The translations under genes were made by a program, and so were the position numbers. From UBA2336 sp031395485 (GTDB lineage Bacteria > Bacteroidota > Bacteroidia > Cytophagales > Cyclobacteriaceae), in contig JANNUS010000013.1 in the NCBI GenBank assembly GCA_031395485.1, positions 42,590 through 106,589 on the forward strand: DNA of 64,000 nucleotides, given 5' to 3'. Under the pieces are notes generated by a model that saw only the letters and a list, made by a program, of their open reading frames with translations, was not told the DNA's origin and searched no databases. This document shows positions 7,868 to 17,599 of this stretch, in pieces. The stretch's first letter is position 1. Each line of letters starts with the position of its first letter.

Positions 7868-10291
7868 TCATTCACTTCTTAAACTATCCACAGGATTACT
7901 TATTGCAGCTTTGATTGCTTGAAAACTAACTGTAATAATTGCGATCAGTATTGCAATCGTCCCGGAGAATCCAAATATCCACCCGGAAATTTCTGTCCGG
8001 AATGCATAGTTTTGTAGCCATTGCCTCATGCCATACCATGCAAGGGGAGTTGCAATCAGTAATGAAATCAAGACGAGTATTAAAAAATCTTTAGAGAGTA
8101 ACATAACAATTTTATTTACGGAAGCGCCCAACACTTTTCGGATTCCAATTTCTTTGGTTCGAACTTGGGCAGCGAAGGTAGCAAGCCCCCACAGGCCTAA
8201 ACACGAAATGAACATCGCCAGCCCTGAGAAAACTTTGAATAGTGTGAAGAGTCGCTCTTCTGCTTTGTAGAATGCATCAATTTGCTCATCTAGAAATTGG
8301 TATGTGAAAATTCCCTCGGGATAAGCAATTTTCCATGCGGCTTCAATACCTGCTATTGTTTGAGGTACATCGCTTCCAGCTTCAATTTTTATTCCGGCTT
8401 GTTCGTAATCTCGTAAGCTTGGTGTAATCAAGGCAGGCTTAATAACCTCTTGCAGCGGGCCTGTGTTGAAATTAGATACCACACCTACAATTTCAACATT
8501 TCCGCTGTTCCAACCAATCCATATTCGTTCGCCAATGGCTGCTTCATTAGAATCAAACTTTAACGAAGTGATCAACGCCTCATTTACAACGGCTTTCATG
8601 ATTTGCTTCTCTTCAGGAATGGAATGCGTGATAGAACTTGTGTCAGCGCTTTCAAGAAATCGGCCCGCCAAAAGTTTCATGTCGTACATTTTACAAAAAC
8701 GATCGTCTGCGAAAATCAGCGTAACATCTTCTCGGGTGGGGTCATCACCATTGGTTCGATTCATGATGGTGCCCCAATGGCCCTGGCTGCTGGGTGTAGC
8801 GGTAGCAAAAGAAACATCTTTCACCTGATTGATCTTACCTAGTTCATTTCTAAAAATGGATTCTTTGTTGGCACGTGGTTTAATTTCTACATTGATGATA
8901 TTGTCTTTATTGAAACCTAGATTTTTGCTTCTCAGAAAATTTACTTGCTGAGCAATAAGAATGACCAACATCAGCAAAGCAATGGATATACTGAATTGGA
9001 CAACCACCAATCCTTTCCGTAGCCAGGATGAGCCATTGTCGCCTCCAGACATAGCTCCAACTTTCAACGTGATGGTTGGATTGAATTTCGCGATCATCCA
9101 GGCAGGATACGTTCCAGCCAAAAGCCCAATGATTACGGCACTTACCAAAAGGCTAAGAAGCAGGTTAGGAGATTCTGTCAAGTCAAATAAAATCTTTTTG
9201 TCCAGCAACAAATTGATTGTTGGAAGGAAAAGTTGGGCAAGTGCGATAGAAAGAATGCCAGCGAGTATGGTAAGAATCCATGCTTCCGACAAAAATTGGA
9301 TCATAAGATTTAATCTTCCGGCACCAACAGATTTTCTTACACCTACTTCTTTGGCACGTGTTAGTGCCTGAGCAGTAGAAAGATTTATGAAATTAATACA
9401 AGCGAGAACTAAAACGGTAATGCCAATGCTAGCAAAAAACCAGAGCCAACTTGGTGAAACTGCTTGTACCCATCCACCGCCCCCTGCCATGGAAGTGTTA
9501 AAGTGAATGTCATGCAATGGTTGTAGTTCGAATTCGCTGTGGGTTTTGTTTTTTGCCGCGATTTTATTCAATTGAGCTGTAATAATTTTTAAATCTGCAT
9601 TTTCAGGAAGTACCACGAGCGTTTCCGTTCCAGAAACATACGACCATCCATTTAGGTGTGATTTTAAAAAACCTTCTTCGTACGAATATGAAACCAGGAT
9701 TGACGCTGGTAAGTGTGTATTTGGAGGTAGATCGCGAATAATGGCACCTACTGTAAATTCAAATTTGCTATTGACTTCAAGGCTAAACACCTTTCCGATT
9801 GGATCTTCACTACCAAAAAATTTCTTTGCGGTTGATTCTGTTAGCACCGCTTGATAAGGCTGACGAAGTGTTTTATAGATATCGCCTTGAACAACCTCAA
9901 CGTTAATGATATCTAAAAACTCGGGCTCTACCGCTAGTATATGCTCTTGTAGAAAACGTTTTTGTGGATTCAGTTCTACTATTTTGGTATAAACGGGATG
10001 TGCAAAACTGATGTGCTCAATTCCACTTATCTCATTACGAATCGCGTTAGCCAACGGAAAAGGAGTGGAAAAATGTTTGTCCTTATTGTTTCCGTCTGTC
10101 CAAACAGAAATAATGCGATAAGTTTGATCCACTTTTTCATGGTATGCATCAAAACTTAGTTCGTATCGGATGAACAGCGCAATGACTAAACAGACACTCA
10201 AACCAAGTGTAAGTCCTATAATGTGCAAAGATGTATCTAGTTTTCGTCTCACTAAATGGCGAAAAGCCAGGGAAATATTTTTCGTAATCAT
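7868..10291 (-). CDS. FtsX/MacB-type ABC transporter permease
   Basis: 807 residues from ATG 10291; a GTG two codons upstream (10297) is a weaker choice. N-terminus MITKNISLAFRHLVRRK differs from the NYFKIALRNL pattern of the other copies, making this the most divergent start of the array. First FtsX core has NLSTAQALTRAKEVGVRKSVGAG (seen near residue 310); second core has RTKEIGIRKVLGASVN (near 720); the end is NPVDSLRSE. Two periplasmic MacB_PCD domains lie between. It begins 35 bp after the stop of the upstream paralogue, so co-transcription with 10327-12690 is likely. Confidence 0.9.
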   Translation of the reverse strand: MITKNISLAFRHLVRRKLDTSLHIIGLTLGLSVCLVIALFIRYELSFDAYHEKVDQTYRIISVWTDGNNKDKHFSTPFPLANAIRNEISGIEHISFAHPVYTKIVELNPQKRFLQEHILAVEPEFLDIINVEVVQGDIYKTLRQPYQAVLTESTAKKFFGSEDPIGKVFSLEVNSKFEFTVGAIIRDLPPNTHLPASILVSYSYEEGFLKSHLNGWSYVSGTETLVVLPENADLKIITAQLNKIAAKNKTHSEFELQPLHDIHFNTSMAGGGGWVQAVSPSWLWFFASIGITVLVLACINFINLSTAQALTRAKEVGVRKSVGAGRLNLMIQFLSEAWILTILAGILSIALAQLFLPTINLLLDKKILFDLTESPNLLLSLLVSAVIIGLLAGTYPAWMIAKFNPTITLKVGAMSGGDNGSSWLRKGLVVVQFSISIALLMLVILIAQQVNFLRSKNLGFNKDNIINVEIKPRANKESIFRNELGKINQVKDVSFATATPSSQGHWGTIMNRTNGDDPTREDVTLIFADDRFCKMYDMKLLAGRFLESADTSSITHSIPEEKQIMKAVVNEALITSLKFDSNEAAIGERIWIGWNSGNVEIVGVVSNFNTGPLQEVIKPALITPSLRDYEQAGIKIEAGSDVPQTIAGIEAAWKIAYPEGIFTYQFLDEQIDAFYKAEERLFTLFKVFSGLAMFISCLGLWGLATFAAQVRTKEIGIRKVLGASVNKIVMLLSKDFLILVLISLLIATPLAWYGMRQWLQNYAFRTEISGWIFGFSGTIAILIAIITVSFQAIKAAISNPVDSLRSE

Positions 10292-10326
10292 ATGCACTTG
10301 TTTGGCTAGTATTTTTTTGAGTTAAA

Positions 10327-12690
10327 TTATTCGCTTCTTAAGCTTTCAACGGGGTTGCTCACGGCAGCCTTAATGGCCTGTGTACTTACAATAACCACAG
10401 CAATCATAAGTGCAAAAAGCCCAACCATAGGAAGCATCCACCATGCGATTGAAACACGATATGGGTATCGTTCAAGAAAATTATTTAGAAGCCACCAGGC
10501 TATTGGAGCCGAAATAAGAAAGCTAAAAACAACCAATCGTGAAAAATCTTTTGAAAGTAAAAGGATGAGGCTTGTAACAGAGGCACCCAGTACTTTTCGA
10601 ATACCTACTTCTTTGGTACGTTGCTCGGCCGTAAAAGCAGCTAGCCCAAAAAGACCAAGACACGTGATGGCAATGGCAAGCGTTGCGAAAATCATTGCAA
10701 GTCTGCTTATCAGATTAATCGTAGAAAATTTCTTCTCAAAATCGGTATCGGCAAAGCGATATTCAAAAGGATAGGTTGGATTGAGTTTTTTAAATACGCT
10801 TTCAATCTTATCGATGGATTCTTTCAAGTCAGCGGTTTTGTTTAAGCGTAGGGTAATGGTACTACTCCACTGTGGTTCAAAAATCAGGGTAAGTGGTTCC
10901 ACTGGCTGATAGGGCGAATCCATCACAACATTTCGCATAACGCCAATTATCGTTAAGTCGTTTTTATTGAATTTAATTTTTTGCCCGATGGGATTTTTCA
11001 TCCCTATAAAGTCTACCGCAGCCTGATTGATTACCACGGACAGTGAATCATTAAATTCTCTTGAAAAATCGCGTCCCGCTAACAGTTGAACGCCCATAGT
11101 TTTAGTATAATCATATTCTGTAGCAATAGTGGAAAATGATACACGTTGCTCCGCGGGCATTCCATCCCAGAATACTTCGTTATTGGAAAAAATACTGGTA
11201 ATGGGGCTATTACTTTTGCAAACAGATTTAACAACGCCTGTGCGTTCCAGTTCGGTGCGCACCGCTTGAAAATTTGTTTCCAACTCGCTGTTCGTCCAGA
11301 TTTGCATTAAATTTTCGCGGTCGTATCCCATGTCCCGACTCTTCACATGCATAATTTGTTGATAGATTACGATGGTGCCAATGATGAGAAAGATGGAGAA
11401 TCCAAACTGCATAGTAACAAGTACTTTACGAGGCGTGCTTGCTCCCTTACCAATATTTACTTTTCCCTTTAAAACCTTTACCGGTTGAAAAGCTGACAGA
11501 TAGAAAGCTGGATAGCTGCCAGAAAATATACCGATAACCAGCACCCACACAATTGCAAGTGCCCATACCAACGGATTTGAGTAATCAATTGTAATATTTT
11601 TATTCACTAGTGTGTTGTAGGCAGGCAATATCAGCTCAACCAGAACCAAGGCGATCATGGAAGATATGAGTGTGATCAATACAGATTCGCCCAAAAATTG
11701 GAAGATCAATTCCTTTCTTCGTGATCCAACACTTTTGCGAATACCAACCTCACGTGCGCGACTTTCGCTGCGTGCGGTTGCAAGGTTCATGAAATTGATG
11801 CACGCAATGATTAGAACAAAAATGGCAATGGCCGTAAAGAGCTGAACATATTCGATCATGCCGCCCGAATTTTTCCCGTTTTCAAAGTTTGAGTATAGTC
11901 TCCATTTGCTTATTGGATGTAGGAATACCTGGGCAGTAGGTGCTTTTGGATTATTATTTTTTACAAGATCCTGAATGCTGTTGTTCACGTCTGCTTCCGT
12001 AGCCCCTGGTTGCAACTCAACATACATTTGAAAGGAATTGTTATTCCAATTATCTTTGGAATTCCGAACCCAACTTTGAGTTGCCTCATAATAACTGAAA
12101 GGTAAAACGTAATCAAACTGAAAGAATGATTGCTTCGGTACATCCTGTATTACGCCCGTTACTTTTAATTCCTCACCGTTATCAATTTTTATAAGTTGAT
12201 TGATAGGATCTTTTTCATTAAAAAAAGTTTTTGCTGTTGATTCTGTAATAACAATAGAGGTTGGTTCATTAAGAGCGGTGTATGGGTCGCCCTTCACCAT
12301 TTTAAAGCTGAACATTTTAAAAAAGTCCTCACTGGCACTAAGCCCCATTTTGTTTATCCGTTTGTCATCTACCTGAAGCATGTTGCCTTCACCCCAGTTA
12401 GTCATGGCAATGTGTTTCACCTGACTGGATTTATTTTTTATTGCCTCTTTTAGGGCGTATGGCATGGATGGGCCTGTACCAATGCCTTGTGCCCAGGTTT
12501 CACTTTTGTATACTTTATAAATGCGATCGTAGTTTTCGTGGAAGTCATCAAATGCGTATTCATCGGCTACCCACAAAAAAATTAGTATGCTACTGGCGAT
12601 TCCAATCGATAGCCCCGCAATGTTGATGAAGGAGTATACTGTGTTTTTTTGGAGGTTACGGAGAGCGATTTTGAAATAGTTTCTCAACAT
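10327..12690 (-). CDS. FtsX/MacB-type ABC transporter permease
   Basis: 787 residues, ATG at 12690. It opens MLRNYFKIALRNLQK, has a first helix about 20-42, and DEYAFDDFHENYDRIYKVY marks the first periplasmic domain. NLATARSESRAREVGIRKSV lies in the first FtsX core and TKEVGIRKVLGASV in the second; the C-terminus is NPVESLRSE. Both halves keep the family plan with no frameshift. A 13-bp-arm palindrome (12713-12740) lies just upstream, between it and the next paralogue. Substrate unknown. Confidence 0.9.
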   Translation of the reverse strand: MLRNYFKIALRNLQKNTVYSFINIAGLSIGIASSILIFLWVADEYAFDDFHENYDRIYKVYKSETWAQGIGTGPSMPYALKEAIKNKSSQVKHIAMTNWGEGNMLQVDDKRINKMGLSASEDFFKMFSFKMVKGDPYTALNEPTSIVITESTAKTFFNEKDPINQLIKIDNGEELKVTGVIQDVPKQSFFQFDYVLPFSYYEATQSWVRNSKDNWNNNSFQMYVELQPGATEADVNNSIQDLVKNNNPKAPTAQVFLHPISKWRLYSNFENGKNSGGMIEYVQLFTAIAIFVLIIACINFMNLATARSESRAREVGIRKSVGSRRKELIFQFLGESVLITLISSMIALVLVELILPAYNTLVNKNITIDYSNPLVWALAIVWVLVIGIFSGSYPAFYLSAFQPVKVLKGKVNIGKGASTPRKVLVTMQFGFSIFLIIGTIVIYQQIMHVKSRDMGYDRENLMQIWTNSELETNFQAVRTELERTGVVKSVCKSNSPITSIFSNNEVFWDGMPAEQRVSFSTIATEYDYTKTMGVQLLAGRDFSREFNDSLSVVINQAAVDFIGMKNPIGQKIKFNKNDLTIIGVMRNVVMDSPYQPVEPLTLIFEPQWSSTITLRLNKTADLKESIDKIESVFKKLNPTYPFEYRFADTDFEKKFSTINLISRLAMIFATLAIAITCLGLFGLAAFTAEQRTKEVGIRKVLGASVTSLILLLSKDFSRLVVFSFLISAPIAWWLLNNFLERYPYRVSIAWWMLPMVGLFALMIAVVIVSTQAIKAAVSNPVESLRSE

Positions 12691-12712
12691 TTTATTGTCA
12701 TTTAAGAGTACA

Positions 12713-12740
12713 GTTCATCCCGATAGTTATCGGGATGAAC
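12713..12740. repeat. Intergenic palindrome
   Basis: A perfect inverted repeat with 13-bp arms (GTTCATCCCGATA / TATCGGGATGAAC) around GT lies in the 63-bp gap between two permease genes. It could fold as a stable hairpin in the transcript that crosses it. CCCGATA...TATCGGG palindromes are, from my memory of the phylum, frequent intergenic elements in Bacteroidota genomes; only this copy is in the window. No T-tract follows on either strand, so it is not a typical terminator. Confidence 0.75.
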
Positions 12741-12753
12741 CGATAATTTATTT

Positions 12754-15201
12754 TTATTCGTTGCGCAATGAATTCACTGGATTGGAAAGGGCTGCCTTTA
12801 CAGACTCAAACCCCACTGTTAACCAGGCCACTAAAAAGGAAGCTGCACCGGCTATAATAAATATCCACACACTCATTTTTACATGGAAAGAAAAAGTCTG
12901 AAGCCACTCGTTCATAAAATAGTAACTGATGGGTACAGCAATGGCAAAGGCGATGGCGATGAGTTTGATAAAATCGGTAGTCAACATCTGCACAATATTG
13001 GTGACCGAAGCACCCATCACTTTGCGAATGCCGATTTCTTTTGTTTTGCGTTCGGCCACATAAATAGACAATCCGTATAAACCCATGCAGGAAATGATAA
13101 GGGCAATGGTGGTGAAGGAGGTGATCACCATGGCCATGCGTTCGTCTGCCTCATATTGTTGCTTTACATGTTGGGTCATTAAAATACTTTCAAAGGGTGT
13201 ATTGGGATTTAGTTCTTTCCAGAGTTGAGCAACCTGCTCGTTAAAAGTCTGGAAATTTTTCGAGTCAATGGAAACCGTTGCAAACAAGAAACCATTCATT
13301 TCTGTTGGGATTTGAAAAAGTAATGGGCTGATCTCTTCATGCAAAGAAGCATGATGAAAATCTTCTACTACCCCAATAATTTCATGGCGCCTAATAGTAC
13401 CTGCCCAGTCTGTCATAATAAACGAACCAATTGCTTCTTCCAGACTTAACCCAAGTTGCTTGAGGCTGGATTGATTAACAATTATTCGTTGCAATTCGCT
13501 TGTGTAAGCGGAAGAATCTGTTTCAAAAATAAAGTCACGTCCGGCAATCAGGTTGATGCCCAATGTTTCAAAATAATTCTCATCGGTATAAATAACGAAG
13601 TGGTGAATTGCATCCTGCATAGAACCACCTTGTTTGTATAACGAAAAATCGCGAAGTAAAAATGTAGATGGTAAGCTTGTACCACCCGATACCGTGCTTA
13701 CGCCTGTAAGTGTTTGAAGTTGATCTTTGAAATTGGCGTACGATTCTTTAGCCTCTACAGTGCGCAAAGGAAACGTTACATTGTATTCAGGGTTGAAGCC
13801 CAATGATTGTGAACGAATGTAGTTCATCTGCGTATAGATGATGGCGATGGAGGAGATGAGCGTGATGGAGATAATAAACTGCACTACTACTAAACTTTTA
13901 CGGAGCCAATTTCCGCCACCTCCACTTAAGAGTTTGTCTTTCAATATTGCAGCGGGTTGAAAAGAAGAGAGATAAAAGGCAGGATAGCTTCCGGCTATTA
14001 TACCGGTAATGAGGGCAACAGCAAACAGGGCAGCAGCAAGAAACAATAGGTTTGTACCCGTAAGACTCAGTTGTTTTTGTGTAACATAATTGAAGAGTGG
14101 TAATGCGAGCTGAACAATAATAATCGCTAATGCAGCAGCGATAAAAACAATAATAATTGACTCCCCTAAAAACTGACGAATCAAGCTTCCGCGTGTAGCA
14201 CCCATCGTTTTGCGCACACCTACTTCTCCAGCTCGCTGGCTGGCTTTGGCAGTGGCAAGGTTCATGAAGTTGATGCAGGCAATCAACAAAATAAAAGCAG
14301 CAATGGAGGTAAGAATATAGAGATAGGTAATATTGCCTTTGTTACTCAGGTCGAAAATATAGTCGGCTGAGAATAAATGAATATCATTTAATGCTTGTAA
14401 GTGCAACGATTTATTCATGCCCGCTGCTCGTAGTTCTTGGCCACCGTGTTTCTCCAGCAGGTCTGCTAACTTTGCTTCTGTTTGCTGGGGTGATGTACCT
14501 GCTTTTAGGCGAATAAAGGCCTGACCAAAATTTTGCCCGGACCAGGTAGTAATACCACTGATCCACTCACCCCAACCCTTGCTGTTCATGCTCATGTAGA
14601 AGTCAGCATCTACGTGCGATTTGTGTTGGAGAGGTTGCAACACACCACCTACTCGAAATGTATCCACAGAGCCACCACTGGTAATAACAAGTAATTCATC
14701 TAAGGCCGACTCAGCACCAAAAAGCTTTTCAGCCAGGGCCGATGAAAGCACAACAGAGGAAGGAGCACTAAGTGCTACCTGGGCATTGCCTTCTTTAAAT
14801 TGATAACTGAACACATCAAAAAAAGTAGAATCAACAAGGTAGCCCCGCTTTTCGTAAAAAGACTTGTCTTTGTACTGAATCAGATGTTGTTCTACTTCTG
14901 GTGGTGGAATAACGCGCGTTGCGTTTTCGACTTCCGGAAATTCTGTGCGCACAACCATGGCAATGGGTGGAGATGTACGTGGGTTTAGAACCTCTTCATT
15001 ATTGTTTTTAAAAGTAGTAGTGATACGGTAGGTGCGGTCGTAGGCTGCAAAATGCTTCTCGTAACTCAACTCATCGTACACATACAAAGCCAGTAATACA
15101 CAACAGCTTATGCCCATCGATAAACCGAGCACGTTGATGATCGAAAATGTTTTGTGTTTAAGGAGGTTGCGTAACGCGATTTTGAAGTAGTTCTGAAGCA
15201 T
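12754..15201 (-). CDS. FtsX/MacB-type ABC transporter permease, first gene of the array
   Basis: 815 residues, ATG at 15201. MLQNYFKIALRNLLKHK and a helix about 21-42 are followed by DELSYEKHFAAYDRTYRI. The first FtsX core carries NLATAKASQRAGEVGVRKTM; the second TKEIGIRKVMGASV; the end is NPVNSLRNE. As the most upstream of the minus-strand run, it would be first transcribed. A sequence resembling a sigma-54 promoter (15229-15244) lies about 28 bp before the start. No ATPase gene adjoins it; the gene upstream is Kup, separated by 147 bp holding nothing else I can recognise. Confidence 0.9.
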   Translation of the reverse strand: MLQNYFKIALRNLLKHKTFSIINVLGLSMGISCCVLLALYVYDELSYEKHFAAYDRTYRITTTFKNNNEEVLNPRTSPPIAMVVRTEFPEVENATRVIPPPEVEQHLIQYKDKSFYEKRGYLVDSTFFDVFSYQFKEGNAQVALSAPSSVVLSSALAEKLFGAESALDELLVITSGGSVDTFRVGGVLQPLQHKSHVDADFYMSMNSKGWGEWISGITTWSGQNFGQAFIRLKAGTSPQQTEAKLADLLEKHGGQELRAAGMNKSLHLQALNDIHLFSADYIFDLSNKGNITYLYILTSIAAFILLIACINFMNLATAKASQRAGEVGVRKTMGATRGSLIRQFLGESIIIVFIAAALAIIIVQLALPLFNYVTQKQLSLTGTNLLFLAAALFAVALITGIIAGSYPAFYLSSFQPAAILKDKLLSGGGGNWLRKSLVVVQFIISITLISSIAIIYTQMNYIRSQSLGFNPEYNVTFPLRTVEAKESYANFKDQLQTLTGVSTVSGGTSLPSTFLLRDFSLYKQGGSMQDAIHHFVIYTDENYFETLGINLIAGRDFIFETDSSAYTSELQRIIVNQSSLKQLGLSLEEAIGSFIMTDWAGTIRRHEIIGVVEDFHHASLHEEISPLLFQIPTEMNGFLFATVSIDSKNFQTFNEQVAQLWKELNPNTPFESILMTQHVKQQYEADERMAMVITSFTTIALIISCMGLYGLSIYVAERKTKEIGIRKVMGASVTNIVQMLTTDFIKLIAIAFAIAVPISYYFMNEWLQTFSFHVKMSVWIFIIAGAASFLVAWLTVGFESVKAALSNPVNSLRNE

Positions 15202-15228
15202 ACTGATGGGGTTAACCGGTCGGCTAAT

Positions 15229-15244
15229 TCCAATATCAGTGCCA
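15229..15244 (-). promoter_or_regulatory. Possible sigma-54 promoter ahead of the permease array
   Basis: Minus strand TGGCAC (15244-15239), five bases, TTGGA (15233-15229). The -24 half is perfect and the spacing correct for TGGCAC-N5-TTGCA, but the -12 half has G where the conserved C should be. The predicted start of transcription would lie about 15-20 nt before the ATG at 15201. Confidence 0.3.
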
Positions 15245-15348
15245 GTGTAATAAGGGTGAAATTAAGCGTGAATTGAGCTATTCATGATGGGATAACGACC
15301 AATATTGAACGAAAGCGTCCGAATTCGGATGATTGTCTCCTATTGAAT

Positions 15349-17304
15349 TTATACGTCTTTCTCTCTCTTAATCTTCACCTTAGCAGGTGGCCCTACTTGT
15401 ATAGGAGCTTTTTCAAGTTCAAGATTAGCGGCTTCAATTCCATAGTGTTCTTCCGTTGAAAGACTGAATTTTTTCAAGATGCGGTAGCCCTGAATAATTA
15501 ACCGGTCGAAGTTTGATATTTCACTATCCGATGAAGCCCACGATTGAATGATGATGTATTTGAAATCTGCCGTCATGCTGTACTTGTGCAAGGCAGGGTA
15601 TGGGCTGATCAAATCAATCTCGGCATTGTCGGCCATTTCGTGAATAATCTTATTGAACAAAAGATTGAGGCGGTGGTCTGCTTTAAATCCAAGTTTAATC
15701 CTTACGAAAAAACATTTCTTTGGTATGATTGTGTCCACCGAATACTTGCTCGTAAACGGAGTATCAACCGTATCAATATGAACAAACCAATAAACATCGG
15801 CTCGCTTGGGCCGCTTTCGGAAGATGGAATAAATAATGTTAGAGTCTATGTATTTTTTACTGTCGGCTACGGCAAGAAATACCAAGTTGGTTGCTTCTTT
15901 TGGAATTGTGGTATCGGCTTGTAAATCCTTGATCATGTCTTCATAATGCTTTAAGTCAACAAATTCGGTATGGCGCGTTCTGAGCGCGCGTGCACGAACT
16001 TGAACAAACAGGATTACAAAAAAGAAAACGGCCATTAAAAAAGTAAACCAGCCACCGTGTTGAAACTTGTTAAGATTTGAAACAAGGAACATGATTTCTA
16101 ATGAAAAGAAAACGAGCCCGATAATGATGGTTCGTACCGTTGAGTGTTTTGCTGTGTAAAAGTAAAAGACCAATAGTAAGGTGGTCATCAACATGTTAAT
16201 GGTAATCGCCAGCCCGTATGCACCCTCCATCGAAGATGACTCGCGGAAGAGCAACACCACAAGAATAGAACCTGTAAGCAAAATCCAGTTAACGGATGGA
16301 ATATAAATCTGCCCTCTTAATTGTGTTGGGTATCGAACACGAACCATTGGCCAAAGTTTAAGCTTCATGGCTTCGTTTACAAGGGTGAAGGTTCCTGAGA
16401 TTAATGCCTGACTGGCAATAATGGCCGCTAGCGTGGCAATGACTATTCCTACTACGAGAAATTCTTGCGGTATGATGGCGTAGAATGGTATTTGATCTCC
16501 AATTGTCTGGCCTTCTATACTCATCAACCAAGCCGCCTGCCCAAAGTAATTTAGCAACAAAGAAATTATTACCACCGACCAACCGACCCGTACGTTTTCT
16601 TTCCCACAGTGTCCTAAATCAGAGTACAAAGCTTCAGCGCCTGTTGTACACAAAAAAACTGCTCCTAAAATCCAAAAGCCTCCCGGGTGTAAAGTCAATA
16701 ACTGAACAGCATACATAGGGTTGAGTGCTTCGAGTACCGATGGGTTTTTAACTAACTGAATCGCACCCAATGTGCCAATTGCCACAAACCATACCGTCAT
16801 GATGGGGCCAAAAGTCTTCCCTACCACGTTGCTTCCAAATTGCTGGAATAGGAACATTCCGATCATAATTGCAATCACGATTTGAACAGTGGGAATATCT
16901 TCGTTGATAATCCGTAATCCTTCAACAGCAGAAGAAATACTAATGGCCGGTGTTAAAAATCCATCCGCGATAAGCGAGGCGCATCCGATAATAGCGGGAT
17001 ATATTACCCATTTAACTTTGTACCGTCTTACCAAAGCATATAGCGCGAAAATACCGCCCTCACCTTTGTTATCGGCATTTAATGCCAGGTACACATACTT
17101 TATGGTTGTGATTAATATGAGCGTCCAGAAAATACATGAAAGCCCACCGTAAATTAATTCTTTGCTAATTGTTTCGGCCTGAACAATGGCTTTGAATACA
17201 TACAACGGTGAAGTACCAATGTCTCCATAAATTATTCCAAGAGAAATCAGAATCCCTGCGGTGGAAAGTGGATTACTGTGCTTTTGCGATTCGAGTGCGG
17301 CCAT
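15349..17304 (-). CDS. kup: Kup-family potassium uptake protein
   Basis: 651 residues, normal for KUP/HAK/KT transporters. The N-terminus has GIIYGDIGTSPLYVF (about 24-38), the family's most conserved motif, followed by about twelve hydrophobic segments up to residue ~440 and a C-terminal cytosolic domain of about 200 residues. These proteins import K+ by proton symport at the inner membrane. The basic C-terminal tail (KVKIKREKDV) is unremarkable. ATG 17304 fits the expected short N-terminal lead. It stands alone, divergent from the coiled-coil lipoprotein gene over a 250-300-bp intergenic region; genes for CorC-, CorA- and MscS-type proteins follow within 5 kb. Confidence 0.93.
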   Translation of the reverse strand: MAALESQKHSNPLSTAGILISLGIIYGDIGTSPLYVFKAIVQAETISKELIYGGLSCIFWTLILITTIKYVYLALNADNKGEGGIFALYALVRRYKVKWVIYPAIIGCASLIADGFLTPAISISSAVEGLRIINEDIPTVQIVIAIMIGMFLFQQFGSNVVGKTFGPIMTVWFVAIGTLGAIQLVKNPSVLEALNPMYAVQLLTLHPGGFWILGAVFLCTTGAEALYSDLGHCGKENVRVGWSVVIISLLLNYFGQAAWLMSIEGQTIGDQIPFYAIIPQEFLVVGIVIATLAAIIASQALISGTFTLVNEAMKLKLWPMVRVRYPTQLRGQIYIPSVNWILLTGSILVVLLFRESSSMEGAYGLAITINMLMTTLLLVFYFYTAKHSTVRTIIIGLVFFSLEIMFLVSNLNKFQHGGWFTFLMAVFFFVILFVQVRARALRTRHTEFVDLKHYEDMIKDLQADTTIPKEATNLVFLAVADSKKYIDSNIIYSIFRKRPKRADVYWFVHIDTVDTPFTSKYSVDTIIPKKCFFVRIKLGFKADHRLNLLFNKIIHEMADNAEIDLISPYPALHKYSMTADFKYIIIQSWASSDSEISNFDRLIIQGYRILKKFSLSTEEHYGIEAANLELEKAPIQVGPPAKVKIKREKDV

Positions 17305-17484
17305 TCTTACCTATTAATGTAGCTAAATAATCTTAATTAAAAGAAGTTGATTGGGCTATGTTTTGAGTTGACGTAATGATTAGTAATTTGAGTATCTTGA
17401 AGGAGTAGCTTCGAAAACGGCCGCTAAGTTACTGGTGTTTATGGAATCGCAAAATGGAAGCCGTTTATTAAACTAAAAATTGAA

Positions 17485-17513
17485 TTGTGTGTGAGAAAAA
17501 GGCTTTATTTTTG
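17485..17513 (+). promoter_or_regulatory. Bacteroidota-type promoter for the coiled-coil lipoprotein
   Basis: TTG (17485-17487), an 18-nt spacer and TATTTTTG (17506-17513) match the TTG / TAnnTTTG consensus. Transcription would begin near 17520. The rest of the 17305-17599 gap holds no gene; a TTATGGAATCG half-site at 17439-17449 matches part of the direct repeat near 4.6 kb. Confidence 0.6.
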
Positions 17514-17599
17514 AGCGTGATAAGTAACTAAAATTCTTTTGAGAATCTCAAATCTTGATTGAAATGAACGTATTTTTGCAGTTACCAAAACCCACCTAT

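Noticed and set aside
8463..9371. Antisense open frames of 121 and 136 codons inside the permease at 7868-10291
   Set aside because: Opposite-strand shadows of a well-supported transporter; composition is low-complexity and not protein-like.
15318..15329. 12-bp perfect palindrome TCCGAATTCGGA
   Set aside because: Of a length expected by chance in 64 kb; no T-tract or repeat copies.
15544..15924. 126-codon open frame antisense to kup
   Set aside because: Shadow of the Kup C-terminal domain.
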